NCBI GenBank assembly: GCA_934474025.1
Contig: CAKSMF010000001.1
Span: 1-64,000, forward strand
DNA from: an uncultured Ruminococcus sp.
GTDB lineage: Bacteria > Bacillota > Clostridia > Oscillospirales > Ruminococcaceae
Reading direction: 5' to 3'
Length of the DNA stretch: 64,000 nt
Below the pieces are notes generated by a model. The model saw only the letters and a program-made list of their open reading frames with translations. It made no database searches and was not told the origin of the DNA. Within the stretch, counting starts at the first letter, position 1. Every line of letters begins with the position of its first letter. The translations under genes and the position numbers were made by a program. Shown here piece by piece: positions 1-9,897 of this stretch.

Positions 1-29
1 GACCTGGGAAAGTAAAACGATGCCGGCAC
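1..29 (+). rRNA. rrf: 5S rRNA, 3' end only
   Basis: The first bases read CTGGGAAAGTAAAACGATGC followed by CGGCAC, which resembles the 3' strand of bacterial 5S rRNA (typically TGGGAGAGTAGG..GCCGGC). The rest of the gene lies outside the window. A strong intrinsic terminator starts a few bases later, as expected at the end of an rRNA operon. Only about 29 bases are visible, so the call rests on this short match and on the context. Confidence 0.6.
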
Positions 30-35
30 ATAATT

Positions 36-73
36 CAATCGGAAGTTGTTTCTTTCAGCTTCCGATTTTTTTA
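36..73 (+). terminator. Intrinsic terminator after 5S rRNA
   Basis: AATCGGAAG (37-45) and CTTCCGATT (59-67) form a perfect 9-bp stem with a 13-base loop, followed by a run of T. It would end the rRNA operon, so the 23S-like sequence downstream is probably not part of that transcript. Confidence 0.85.
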
Positions 74-117
74 TTATTATATAATGAAATAATCGGAAAA
101 GAATTAAACATAATAAA

Positions 118-341
118 CGCCAGAGAACCGGGATGGACACACCGCTGGTGCACCAGTTGTCATGCCAATGGCACGGCGCTGGGCAGCTATATGTGCGGAA
201 CGGATAAACGCTGAAGGCATCTAAGCGTGAAGCCGACCCTAAGATAAGATATCCCTTCGTAAGAGTAAGGCCCCCTCAAAGACTAAGGAGGTTGATAGGC
301 TCAAAGTGTAAACACGGTGACGTGTTCAGCTAGCGAGTACT
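118..341 (+). pseudogene. Orphan 23S rRNA 3'-domain fragment
   Basis: From about 121 the sequence follows domain VI of 23S rRNA: AACCGGGATGGACACACCGC, GTTGTCATGCCAATGGCAC, GCTGAAGGCATCTAAGCGTG, GAGGTTGATAGGC and CAGCTAGCGAGTACTA are all recognisable. It corresponds roughly to the last 240 bases of the molecule. The rest of 23S is absent. The left edge falls in the sarcin-ricin loop, where the universal AGTACGAGAGGACC is replaced by AAACGCCAGAGAACC. The right edge loses homology after GAGTACTA, so the terminal helix is missing. It lies downstream of 5S and its terminator, the reverse of the normal order. I take it to be a non-functional relic of an rRNA operon duplication or rearrangement; an assembly join is the alternative. 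Confidence 0.75.
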
Positions 342-433
342 ATAAAGGTATTTAAACAGAGACTCTATACCATAATTTAATACGGCATAAGAGTCTATAT
401 ATCAGCAACAAATCCACTAAAAAAATGATAATA

Positions 434-469
434 AAAAAGACCATTGAAATAAATTCCAATGGTCTTTTT
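434..469. terminator. Bidirectional terminator between 23S fragment and tuf
   Basis: A 13-bp perfect stem (AAAAAGACCATTG at 434-446, its complement at 457-469) has A-runs on the left and T-runs on the right, so it can work in both directions. It sits 17 bases beyond the tuf stop codon and is the expected end of the str operon transcript. Confidence 0.88.
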
Positions 470-485
470 ATTTAGAAAGAATTAA

Positions 486-1685
<1,200 letters not shown>

Positions 1686-1732
1686 TGGAAATTTCCTCCT
1701 TAAATAGAAAAATACAGTAATCTGTATAATAT

Positions 1733-1761
1733 ATTATAACAGATTATTAAGATAAATGCAA
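1733..1761 (-). promoter_or_regulatory. Candidate tuf promoter with overlapping palindrome
   Basis: On the minus strand TTGCAT (1756-1761) is followed after exactly 17 bases by TATAAT (1733-1738), about 50 bases upstream of the tuf start. The -35 is a partial match to TTGACA and the -10 is perfect. The -10 lies inside an inverted repeat with 8-base arms TAATCTGT and ACAGATTA (1718-1746). Upstream, 1762-1792 forms a 13-bp hairpin that could end or stabilise the fusA message. Confidence 0.55.
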
Positions 1762-1792
1762 GTGTTTTGGAGAAAAAAGTTCTCCAAAACAC
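1762..1792 (-). terminator. fusA-tuf intergenic hairpin (weak or partial terminator)
   Basis: GTGTTTTGGAGAA and its exact complement form a 13-bp stem with a 5-base loop. In the minus direction it is followed only by TTGCATTTATCTT rather than a clean U-run. It may therefore act as a processing or attenuating element between fusA and tuf rather than a full terminator. Confidence 0.55.
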
Positions 1793-1801
1793 GAGATTAT
1801 A

Positions 1802-3880
1802 TTAGTTTTTGCTTCTGGAAGCCATAATTTTTTCAGCAATGCTCTTAGGAACTTCCTGATAGCTGTGAGGTTCCATAGTATACTGACCACGACCCTGAGT
1901 ATTAGAACGGAGGTCTGAAGTATAACCAAACATTTCTGAAAGCGGAACAAGAGCATCAACCTGAACAGTACCAGTTCTTGTTTCCTGACCCTGAATCTGA
2001 CCACGGCGTGAGCTGAGGTCACCAATAACAGTACCAGTGTATTCATCAGGAACAATAACAGCAACTTTCATAACAGGTTCCATAAGGATAGCATTAGCCT
2101 GCTTGAGAGCTTCCTTGAATGCGATAGAACCGGCAATCTTAAATGCCATTTCAGAGGAGTCAACTTCATGGTAAGAACCGTCATAGAGTTCAACCTTAAC
2201 GTCAACAACTTCATAGCCAGCAAGAATACCAGCCTTCATAGCACCCTGAATACCAGCGTCAACAGCAGGGATATATTCCTTAGGAATAGAACCGCCGACA
2301 ACAGCATTCTTAAATTCATAGCCCTTACCTGATTCGTTAGGCTCAACACGGATTTTAACGTGACCGTACTGACCAGAACCACCGGACTGTTTCTTATATT
2401 TGTAATCGATATCAGCACTGCCCTTGATTGTTTCTTTGTAAGCAACCTGAGGAGCACCAACATTAGCTTCTACCTTGAATTCACGGAGAAGTCTGTCAAC
2501 AATGATATCGAGGTGAAGTTCGCCCATACCAGCAATAATAGTCTGACCTGTTTCTTCGTCAGTCCATGTTTTGAAAGTCGGGTCTTCTTCAGCAAGCTTA
2601 GCAAGAGCAATACCCATTTTTTCCTGACCAGCCTTAGTTTTTGGCTCGATAGCGAGCTGAATAACAGGCTCTGGGAATTCCATTGATTCAAGAATAATTG
2701 GGTGCTTTTCATCACAGAGAGTATCACCTGTTGTGGTGTTTTTAAGACCAACAGCAGCGGCAATATCACCGGAATAAACTGTTGTGAGGTCTTTTCTGTG
2801 GTTAGCGTGCATCTGTACAATACGACCGAATCTTTCACGAGTATCCTTAGTAGCATTAAGAACAGTATCGCCCTGATTTACTACACCGGAATAAACACGG
2901 AAGAATGCAAGTTTACCAACAAATGGGTCAGTAGCAATTTTGAAAGCGAGAGCAGAGAATGGCTCTTCATCAGAAGAAGGTCTTTCTTCTTCTTCTTCTG
3001 TATCAGGATTTACACCCTTGATAGCAGGAACATCAAGCGGAGAAGGCATATAGTCGATGATAGCATCGAGAAGCTTCTGAACGCCCTTGTTTTTATATGA
3101 AGTACCACAAACAACAGGAACCATTGTGTTAGCAATTGTAGCTTTTCTTATGCAATCTTTGATTTCAGCGATAGAGAGTTCGCCTTCTTCAAAGTATTTT
3201 TCCATAAGAGCTTCATCTTGTTCAGCAACGTGTTCAACCATTGCTTCATGATATTCCTGAGCCTTTTCTTTCATGTCCTCAGGGATTTCTTCAACACGGA
3301 TATCTTTTCCGAGGTCATCATAATAAACGTAAGCTTTCATTTCAACGAGGTCGATAATACCCTTGAAATCGTCTTCAGCACCGATAGGAAGCTGAATCGG
3401 AACAGCATTACATTTAAGTCTGTCTTTCATCATGTCAATAACATGATAGAAATTAGCACCCATAATATCCATCTTATTTACATAAGCCATACGGGGTACT
3501 TTATAGTTATCAGCCTGTCTCCAAACGGTTTCAGACTGAGGCTCAACACCGCCCTTAGCACAGAGAACTGTTACAGAGCCGTCGAGTACACGGAGTGAAC
3601 GTTCAACTTCAACAGTAAAGTCAACGTGACCAGGTGTATCAATGATGTTAAGTCTGTGACCAGCCCAATAGCAAGTAGTAGCAGCAGAAGTAATAGTGAT
3701 ACCTCTTTCCTGTTCCTGAGCCATCCAGTCCATAGTAGCACTACCCTCATGAGTTTCACCGATTTTATGGTTAACACCGGTGTAATAGAGGATACGTTCT
3801 GTGGTGGTGGTTTTACCTGCGTCAATGTGGGCCATTATGCCGATATTTCTTGTATTTTCAAGTGAACAATCTCTTGACAT
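1802..3880 (-). CDS. fusA: Elongation factor G
   Basis: EF-G is the GTPase that drives ribosomal translocation and, with RRF, ribosome recycling. The 692-residue length is normal. The N-terminal G domain shows AHIDAGKTT (about residues 17-25), the RGITI switch segment, DTPGHVDF and NKMD. The C-terminal domains IV and V follow, with typical segments such as GQYGHVKI and [16 protein letters not shown]. It lies 18 bp downstream of rpsG in the usual rpsL-rpsG-fusA-tuf order, with AGGAGG before its ATG. Confidence 0.98.
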   Translation of the reverse strand: MSRDCSLENTRNIGIMAHIDAGKTTTTERILYYTGVNHKIGETHEGSATMDWMAQEQERGITITSAATTCYWAGHRLNIIDTPGHVDFTVEVERSLRVLDGSVTVLCAKGGVEPQSETVWRQADNYKVPRMAYVNKMDIMGANFYHVIDMMKDRLKCNAVPIQLPIGAEDDFKGIIDLVEMKAYVYYDDLGKDIRVEEIPEDMKEKAQEYHEAMVEHVAEQDEALMEKYFEEGELSIAEIKDCIRKATIANTMVPVVCGTSYKNKGVQKLLDAIIDYMPSPLDVPAIKGVNPDTEEEEERPSSDEEPFSALAFKIATDPFVGKLAFFRVYSGVVNQGDTVLNATKDTRERFGRIVQMHANHRKDLTTVYSGDIAAAVGLKNTTTGDTLCDEKHPIILESMEFPEPVIQLAIEPKTKAGQEKMGIALAKLAEEDPTFKTWTDEETGQTIIAGMGELHLDIIVDRLLREFKVEANVGAPQVAYKETIKGSADIDYKYKKQSGGSGQYGHVKIRVEPNESGKGYEFKNAVVGGSIPKEYIPAVDAGIQGAMKAGILAGYEVVDVKVELYDGSYHEVDSSEMAFKIAGSIAFKEALKQANAILMEPVMKVAVIVPDEYTGTVIGDLSSRRGQIQGQETRTGTVQVDALVPLSEMFGYTSDLRSNTQGRGQYTMEPHSYQEVPKSIAEKIMASRSKN

Positions 3881-3898
3881 AATAATCCTCCTTTACTC

Positions 3899-4369
3899 TT
3901 ACCAACGGTAGTGAGCAAATGCCTTGTTTGCTTCAGCCATTTTGTGAGTATCGTCACGCTTTTTGCAAGCACCGCCTGTGCCGTTAAGAGCGTCGAGGAT
4001 TTCACCGGCAAGTCTTTCCTTCATAGTTTTTTCGTTTCTCTCTCTGGAATACTTAGTAATCCATCTGAGACCTAAAGTTTGTCTTCTTTCTGGTCTAACC
4101 TCCATAGGAACCTGATAGGTTGCACCACCGAGACGACGAGCTTTTACTTCGAGCTGTGGCATGATATTTTCCATAGCCTGCTCAAAAACTTCAAGAGCGT
4201 CCTTGCCTGTCTTTTCAGCTACGATGTCGAATGCACCGTAAACAATTTTCTGCGCAACACCCTTTTTACCGTCGAGCATTATGTTATTAATGAGACGTGT
4301 AACGAGCTTTGAATTGTATACAGGGTCCTGTAATACGTCACGCTTTGCGATATTACCTCTTCTTGGCAT
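3899..4369 (-). CDS. rpsG: 30S ribosomal protein S7
   Basis: S7 binds the 3' major domain of 16S rRNA and helps form the head of the 30S subunit. The 156-residue protein has the standard length and start ([12 protein letters not shown]), the conserved [19 protein letters not shown] helix region and the ending AFAHYRW. It is the second gene of the str operon. A 218-bp spacer separates it from rpsL, longer than is usual in Firmicutes. The ribosome-binding site GAAGGAGGG precedes the ATG. Confidence 0.97.
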   Translation of the reverse strand: MPRRGNIAKRDVLQDPVYNSKLVTRLINNIMLDGKKGVAQKIVYGAFDIVAEKTGKDALEVFEQAMENIMPQLEVKARRLGGATYQVPMEVRPERRQTLGLRWITKYSRERNEKTMKERLAGEILDALNGTGGACKKRDDTHKMAEANKAFAHYRW

Positions 4370-4587
4370 TTTCGCTTCCCTCCTTCACATAGATTGATGA
4401 ATTCATAGGTACTCAAACCGACCGATTACTGCTCCCGACACGAGAGAATAAAACTTCACCGGTTCGGTATGCCAGAGCCAATGCAGAGGATTTTATATAT
4501 AAAATCTCCGCATTATCCAGCGGTAGTAGTTATCCTATTTAAAAACTTGTACAGTTTATAGACCTGTCAGTCTGTTAACAGAAAAAA
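4370..4587 (-). promoter_or_regulatory. rpsL-rpsG spacer with strong hairpin
   Basis: This 218-bp spacer inside the str operon contains a long, nearly perfect stem-loop at 4481-4513 (ATGCAGAGGATTTTAT pairing with ATAAAATCTCCGCAT with one bulge). No long T-run follows it in the minus direction. In other bacteria the rpsL-rpsG spacer binds S7 for autoregulation; a similar role here is possible but not shown by the sequence. Confidence 0.4.
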
Positions 4588-5004
4588 TTACTTCTGCTTA
4601 GGCTTCTTAGCACCGTATTTGGAACGAGCCTGACCACGGTTAGCAACACCCTGAGCATCAAGAGTACCTCTGATGATATGATAACGTACACCAGGAAGGT
4701 CCTTAACACGTCCGCCTCTGATGAGAACTACGCTGTGTTCCTGAAGGTTGTGACCGATACCAGGAATGTAAGAAGTAACTTCATAACCATTAGTAAGCTT
4801 AACTCTTGCGATTTTTCTCATAGCTGAGTTAGGCTTTTTAGGTGTAGCAGTTCTTACAGCAGTGCAAACGCCTCTTTTCTGAGGTGAGCTTAAGTCAATC
4901 TGAGTCTTTTTCTTAGCATTGTAACCCTTCTGAAGAGCTGGAGCTGTGGATTTAACCTCCAAATCTTTTCTGCCCTTACGAACGAGCTGGTTAAATGTAG
5001 GCAT
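4588..5004 (-). CDS. rpsL: 30S ribosomal protein S12
   Basis: S12 sits at the decoding centre and affects accuracy; its PNSA loop region is the classic site of streptomycin resistance. The protein (138 residues) starts [13 protein letters not shown] and carries [15 protein letters not shown] and the lysine/arginine-rich tail ending KKPKQK. The reading frame extends 15 codons upstream, but the ATG at 5002-5004 is preceded by AGGAGG at the right distance and matches the family start. It is the first gene of the operon, with a consensus promoter about 50 bp upstream. Confidence 0.98.
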   Translation of the reverse strand: MPTFNQLVRKGRKDLEVKSTAPALQKGYNAKKKTQIDLSSPQKRGVCTAVRTATPKKPNSAMRKIARVKLTNGYEVTSYIPGIGHNLQEHSVVLIRGGRVKDLPGVRYHIIRGTLDAQGVANRGQARSKYGAKKPKQK

Positions 5005-5055
5005 ATTCTTCCTCCTTTTCTTGAAAACTATGCACTTATGAAAGTACACTTATAT

Positions 5056-5084
5056 ATTATAACCCAAAAAAAACGGCTTGTCAA
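5056..5084 (-). promoter_or_regulatory. Consensus promoter of the str operon
   Basis: The minus strand has TTGACA (5079-5084), a 17-base spacer and TATAAT (5056-5061), a perfect match to the housekeeping sigma factor consensus, about 50 bases upstream of rpsL. The -35 hexamer lies partly in the terminator hairpin of the upstream gene. Confidence 0.9.
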
Positions 5085-5106
5085 GTGTTTCACTCAAAAA
5101 AGCCGT
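5065..5106 (-). terminator. Terminator of the dockerin gene, overlapping the rpsL promoter
   Basis: In the minus direction ACGGCTT (5106-5100) and AAGCCGT (5079-5073) form a stem followed by eight T residues (5072-5065). It would end transcription from the dockerin gene at 5171-6991. The -35 box of the next promoter overlaps the loop and the base of the 3' arm. Confidence 0.75.
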
Positions 5107-5170
5107 AAAATTAATTATATTTTGTTATTTTTCCTATTAAAACATAAAATAAGTGGCATGAAGTTAGATA

Positions 5171-6991
5171 TTATTGGTAAATAAGCCATTCTGAAATGCT
5201 GTCCGAACCGCCTGTTGATATATAAGCATAGTAGGAAAGTACTAAGGAAGCGTCAACAGCATCAATAATATTATCATTGTTTATGTTAGCACATTGTTTT
5301 TGTTCTGATGTAAAAGTACCTGTACCAGATGTTGAAATAATAGAATATTCAGTCAGTATCAAACTTGCATCAATTGAATCTATGATATTATCATTGTTGA
5401 GGTCACCTAATTTCAAATCGGAAGAAACAGTTACTTCAAAATAAGTTTCGGCTGATAATTCTTCATATTGCATTCTGATAAAGATTTTGTAAGTTCCGGT
5501 TTTTGAACTGTCAAATTCAGAAGTATCAATAAAATTATTATTTGAAACCATATCGTATGTTGTAGTAACAAATTCTATACCATCTGATTTCACTCCGGAA
5601 ATGTACCAACTTCCGCCGGAAAGGTCAATTTCTTCACCGATTTTGTAAGTCATTTTAGTAGGATATGAATAAATATTTATATTCATGTATGTAGATGCTG
5701 TTGTTGTAATCGTAGTAGTGTCTGTAGTGGTTGTAGTAGTAGTAGTAGTTGTTGTTGTTGTTGTTGTTTGAATATCCTCAACAGTTACTTCAAAATAAGT
5801 TTCTGCAAACATATTATCATAGTAATTTCTTATGTAAATTCTATAAGTGCCTGCTTTAGTGTTATCAAATTCAGAGGTATCTATAATTGATAAATTATTT
5901 GTCATATTAGCTGACAAAGATTCAAAACTGCCATGTATGTCTTGTCCTTTTTCATGATACTTACCGCCAGTAAAATCCAGTTCTTCGCCGATTTCGTAAA
6001 CTGTTTTTGTAGGCAGACTGTCAATGATGATTTCATAATATGTGGAAACTGTTGTAGTAGTGCCTGTGGTGGTAACTGTAGTAGTTGTAGTAGTTGTTGT
6101 GTTAATTTTGTCAAGATATACTGTTAAATCCGGATTATCGGCAGAAAGTTCCCAGCGTGTAGCACCATTGCTAATGTAATATCCATCTGGTATAGCCTGT
6201 ATAACTTTTGAGAGTTCTACATAAGCAGTATCGGATATAAATTCAAAGTAGTCCGGAGAGTAAGAAGATGTTCTGATAGGATAGGCAACATCATTTGCCA
6301 TGTCGTAAGATACTACATTATATTTTACACCTGAAACATATTCTCCTGATTCTCCGTCAACAAATTTAACACTGTATTTGTGTTTTTGAACAGCAGTTGT
6401 TGTAGTTGTAGGAGTTGTTTCTGTAAGAGTTGTTGTAGTGGTTGAAGTAGTAGTTGTAGTTGATGTTGTAGTAGTATCTGTAACTGTTCCGGAAGAATCT
6501 CCAACAACAATACGTCCAAATGTAAGTGTAGGAGTATAATTACTTCCTTGAGCTGTTGTGCATGACAAATATGAAGTTGACCATGTAAAATCATATTTTC
6601 CTGCTGTACAGTTTTCAGAAATATGCATATATATTGTAGCTGCAATATTTGAATCTGAATTTAAAGTACCGTTGCTTGAAATATTAAAGTTAAGGTAATT
6701 ATCTGTAACAGAATAAGTTACATTACCGTTAAAAGCTGGTGATGTTTCTTCCATTCCGGTGACTTCAAATCCGTCCGGAATGTTAAGTCTAAGATTTTCA
6801 ATTTCTTGTATAGCAAGCATATTATCAGCATACATATTAAGTTGAATATCCTGACCGGCAGAAGCTTCCATAAGCTTGAAATATAGCATCATTCTTGAAG
6901 TAGCATCAGCAGACATTACACAGCAGGTCATATACATGAAGGTTATCATAGCACTTAAAAAGACTGCTGTTATTTTTTTATAAATTTTCAT
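5171..6991 (-). CDS. Secreted dockerin protein with a cohesin-like domain and Ig-like repeats
   Basis: This 606-residue secreted protein has a signal peptide (residues 1-30, ending MSADA). Residues 31-165 look like a cohesin-type beta-sandwich: SAGQDIQLNMYADN near the start, IPDGFEVTGM in the middle and FGRIVVGD at the end. After a Thr-rich linker, residues 203-297 form an unknown domain (KYSVKFVDGESGEYVSGVKY). Two Ig-like repeats follow (about 315-405 and 435-522); both contain IGEE, IDTSEFD and AETYFEVTV. The C-terminus is a type I dockerin with two calcium loops (DLNNDNIIDSIDAS and INNDNIIDAVDAS). A cohesin-like plus dockerin layout would suit an adaptor scaffoldin of a cellulosome; the cohesin call is by pattern only. 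Its start lies inside the end of the MATE gene (14-bp overlap), with AAGGAGGAATT before the ATG. Confidence 0.82.
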   Translation of the reverse strand: MKIYKKITAVFLSAMITFMYMTCCVMSADATSRMMLYFKLMEASAGQDIQLNMYADNMLAIQEIENLRLNIPDGFEVTGMEETSPAFNGNVTYSVTDNYLNFNISSNGTLNSDSNIAATIYMHISENCTAGKYDFTWSTSYLSCTTAQGSNYTPTLTFGRIVVGDSSGTVTDTTTTSTTTTTSTTTTTLTETTPTTTTTAVQKHKYSVKFVDGESGEYVSGVKYNVVSYDMANDVAYPIRTSSYSPDYFEFISDTAYVELSKVIQAIPDGYYISNGATRWELSADNPDLTVYLDKINTTTTTTTTVTTTGTTTTVSTYYEIIIDSLPTKTVYEIGEELDFTGGKYHEKGQDIHGSFESLSANMTNNLSIIDTSEFDNTKAGTYRIYIRNYYDNMFAETYFEVTVEDIQTTTTTTTTTTTTTTTDTTTITTTASTYMNINIYSYPTKMTYKIGEEIDLSGGSWYISGVKSDGIEFVTTTYDMVSNNNFIDTSEFDSSKTGTYKIFIRMQYEELSAETYFEVTVSSDLKLGDLNNDNIIDSIDASLILTEYSIISTSGTGTFTSEQKQCANINNDNIIDAVDASLVLSYYAYISTGGSDSISEWLIYQ

Positions 6992-8321
6992 AATTCCTCC
7001 TTGATTTGTTAAAGAAGTGTTTGCTCATAGTAAAGCCGATTATTGTTACAATTGTATCTGTTGCAGGAAACGTAATCCAGAAATACTGAAGTCCGAACCG
7101 TGAAAAAAGATATGCAAGCGGAACAAATAGAAATACAGTTCTGATAATTGTTAAAAGCGAACTTTTAAAGCTTTCGCCTACTGCCTGAAAAAGCACAGGA
7201 TATGTAAGTGAAGTGACAAGCGGTATAAAACTAAGTCCGATAATCCTGAAAGCAGTAATTCCTATACGTATAACTTCACTGTCTTTTGAAAAAAATCTCA
7301 ACATAGGTTCGGGAAGTATCATAAAACAGAGCGTTCCGAAAAACATAAGAACAGCACCAAAAATAATTGCTACATTAAGAGTTTTTTTACAGCGTTCGGT
7401 ATTTCTTGAAGCGTAATTGAAACTTATTACTGGTACTATGCAAGTTTGCATTGCTCCGAGGGGAATAAAGAAAAAAGTCTGCCATTTATAATAAAGTCCA
7501 AGTACTGTTACAGCTTCATCAGAAAAAGTAGCCAGTATCATATTAAGTCCGAATATATAGAGTGTATACGCCGACTGCATAAGAATATTAGGGATTCCGA
7601 GATGAAATATTATTTTTATATTATTGGGATATTTTTTTATTGATGGTGACTTATAAAAACCTTTTTTCATTACAATGAGTGCAGCAACTATCTGTCCTGC
7701 AACAGTTGCGATTCCTGCCCCTGCTATACCCATTTCAGGAAGACCGAACATTCCGAATATAAGCAGAGGGTCAAGAATAATATTTGTTACTGCACCAGCA
7801 ATTTGTGCAAACATAGGGGTTTTCATGTTACCTCTTGCCTGTAGAATTTTTGTCCATATGCTTTCTAGAAATAGTCCGAAACTAAAAATACATACAATTC
7901 TTCCGTATGAAATAACATCTGCAATTACTTCCGGAGATGAAGTTTGCATTTTTGCGTAAGCGGGCATTACTATATAGCATATTAAAGCAAAAATTGCCCA
8001 CAAAACCACAGCTAACGGAGTGCCTGTTCCTGCATATTCGTCAGCCTCTTTGCTCTTTCCGAGACCAAGCTTTGAAGCCATTACAGTATTGATTCCGACT
8101 CCTGTTCCGACAGCCAGAGCAATCATAAGAAGTTGCAAAGGATAGATGATTGAAAGTGCTGTAAGACCGTCTCCCGAATATTTTCCGACAAATACACTGT
8201 CAATAATATTATAGAGTGCTTGTATAAGTTGGGCAAGCATAACGGGAGGAGCCATCTTAAATAAAATTTTACTTATTTTTTCAGTACCAAAATAATTATT
8301 TTGTTGTATAATCTTTTCCAT
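6978..8321 (-). CDS. MATE family efflux transporter
   Basis: This 447-residue polytopic membrane protein belongs to the MATE (MatE/NorM/DinF) family of cation-coupled drug or metabolite exporters. It has about twelve hydrophobic segments in two halves. Typical features are an N-terminal MAPPVMLAQLIQALYNIID segment, GVGINTVMASKLG, and the second-half GIPNILMQSAYTLYI. The substrate cannot be told from sequence. The gene overlaps the start of the downstream dockerin gene, which suggests co-transcription. The 117-bp gap upstream toward trkH shows no clear promoter. Confidence 0.9.
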   Translation of the reverse strand: MEKIIQQNNYFGTEKISKILFKMAPPVMLAQLIQALYNIIDSVFVGKYSGDGLTALSIIYPLQLLMIALAVGTGVGINTVMASKLGLGKSKEADEYAGTGTPLAVVLWAIFALICYIVMPAYAKMQTSSPEVIADVISYGRIVCIFSFGLFLESIWTKILQARGNMKTPMFAQIAGAVTNIILDPLLIFGMFGLPEMGIAGAGIATVAGQIVAALIVMKKGFYKSPSIKKYPNNIKIIFHLGIPNILMQSAYTLYIFGLNMILATFSDEAVTVLGLYYKWQTFFFIPLGAMQTCIVPVISFNYASRNTERCKKTLNVAIIFGAVLMFFGTLCFMILPEPMLRFFSKDSEVIRIGITAFRIIGLSFIPLVTSLTYPVLFQAVGESFKSSLLTIIRTVFLFVPLAYLFSRFGLQYFWITFPATDTIVTIIGFTMSKHFFNKSRRNYENL

Positions 8322-8438
8322 ATTGTTTATCTTAGTTCACAGTCGATAATTTTTCGGAGACTGGTTATTATTGCATTGTTACATTGAGTTCATGGCAGAG
8401 GGAATACCGATTTATCTCCGTCCACTGTCATTGGGATT

Positions 8439-9875
8439 TTAGTGTTTTTTAATGGAAAAAAGCATTATAAGCGGATAAATTTCAAGTCTGCCTATAAGCA
8501 TATCAAAACTTAACACTATTTTTGAAAAAGCATTAAGTCCGCCAAAACTTCCGGCAGTACCAAAACGTCCCACGCCAAAACCAATATTATTCATGCAGGT
8601 TACAACAGCAGAAGCAGATTCTTCCATTGAATAATTATCAAGAGTTATAAGCAGAAGTGATATACAGAATATCAGCATAAATAAGATAAAATAAGATGAT
8701 ACACCTCTTACAACGTCATTTTCAACAGGCTTGCCGTCAATTTTTACAGTTGCGACAGCACGTGGATTTACAATGTATTTGAGTTCCTTAACGCCTGTTT
8801 TAAAGAGTATCAGTATTCTTGAAACTTTCATACCACCGCCAGTTGAACCTGCACAAGACCCCACAAACATAAGCAATATAAGAAGCGTTTGTGAAAATAC
8901 AGGGAATTGTGAAGTATCAGTTGTTCCGAATCCCGCCGAAGTTATTGTAGATGCTACCATAAAAAATGAATATCTTAATGCTTCACCGAATGAACCAAAT
9001 AATTTGATAGTATTCATAGATATTATGAGAGTTGCAGTTATTATGATTCCGAAATATGTTCTTACTTCTTCATTTTTGAATACAAGTGAAAACTTTCTTA
9101 TAAGCAAGTAATAATAAAGATTGAAATTCACACCAAAAAGTATTATGAATACTGCAATAACCATTTCAATGTATACACTGTTATAATGGGCTATACTGTC
9201 ACTCCATATTGAAAATCCGCCGGTACCGGCAGAAGAACAAGCATGAATTATTGCATCATATAACGGCATACCGCCACAAAATAACATTATTATTTCGGCA
9301 ACTGTAAGTGATATATATATCATATACAGTATACGTGCTGAAAACTTTGATTTTGAAACAAGTTTTCCGGCTTTTGGACCGGCACATTCAGCACGCATCA
9401 TATGCATAGTACGTGAATCATTGCTTGACATGATTGCAAGCACAAACATAAGAATTCCCATACCGCCAATCCAGTGTGTGAAAGCCCTCCAGAAAAGACA
9501 GGATTTTGACATTGATTCAACATCAGTTAAAATAGTTGCACCTGTTGTTGTGAATCCGGAAACTGTTTCAAAAATAGCGTCTGAAAATTTTGGTATTTCT
9601 CCGGAAAGAATAAACGGTACAGCACCAAAGATTGACATCATAATCCATGATGCTGCAACGCTTACAAATCCCTCCATAGAAAATATTGAGTTGTTTTTAG
9701 GTTTTTTAACGGTGAGGGCAAATGAAATAATCATAAGAGCTACAAAAGGTATTCCAAATGAGGATACAACGTGTTTTTCACCATAAATGAAACCTACTAT
9801 TATGGGCAAAAGCATAAAAAGTGCCACACCTTTGAGAATTTGTCCCATAATATATAAAATCATTTTGTAATTCAT
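8439..9875 (-). CDS. trkH: Trk/Ktr potassium uptake membrane subunit
   Basis: TrkH-type proteins form the K+-conducting pore that works with the cytoplasmic RCK protein TrkA. The 478-residue protein has the expected four membrane-pore-membrane repeats. The selectivity-filter segments are visible as VSGFTTTGAT, SSAGTGGFS, TITSAGFGTTD and MNNIGFGVG. GGMGILMFV follows the first pore, and CAGSTGGGMKVSR is the conserved segment after the third. It lies 22 bp downstream of trkA and is almost certainly co-transcribed with it. No strong ribosome-binding site precedes the ATG, so coupling to trkA translation is possible. Confidence 0.95.
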   Translation of the reverse strand: MNYKMILYIMGQILKGVALFMLLPIIVGFIYGEKHVVSSFGIPFVALMIISFALTVKKPKNNSIFSMEGFVSVAASWIMMSIFGAVPFILSGEIPKFSDAIFETVSGFTTTGATILTDVESMSKSCLFWRAFTHWIGGMGILMFVLAIMSSNDSRTMHMMRAECAGPKAGKLVSKSKFSARILYMIYISLTVAEIIMLFCGGMPLYDAIIHACSSAGTGGFSIWSDSIAHYNSVYIEMVIAVFIILFGVNFNLYYYLLIRKFSLVFKNEEVRTYFGIIITATLIISMNTIKLFGSFGEALRYSFFMVASTITSAGFGTTDTSQFPVFSQTLLILLMFVGSCAGSTGGGMKVSRILILFKTGVKELKYIVNPRAVATVKIDGKPVENDVVRGVSSYFILFMLIFCISLLLITLDNYSMEESASAVVTCMNNIGFGVGRFGTAGSFGGLNAFSKIVLSFDMLIGRLEIYPLIMLFSIKKH

Positions 9876-9897
9876 GTTTCAGTACCAATAAACTTCC

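Noticed and set aside
20..214. A 64-codon open frame across the 5S end and the 23S fragment
   Set aside because: It runs through a terminator and rRNA sequence and has no ribosome-binding site.
2360..3865. Open frames antisense to fusA
   Set aside because: Shadow frames with low-complexity Ser/Phe-rich products and no start signals.
5005..5049. N-terminal extension of S12
   Set aside because: The family start MPTFNQL has a perfect ribosome-binding site; the extension overlaps that site.
8322..8438. Possible small gene or riboswitch between trkH and the MATE gene
   Set aside because: Only a 13-codon frame and no convincing fold or promoter were seen.
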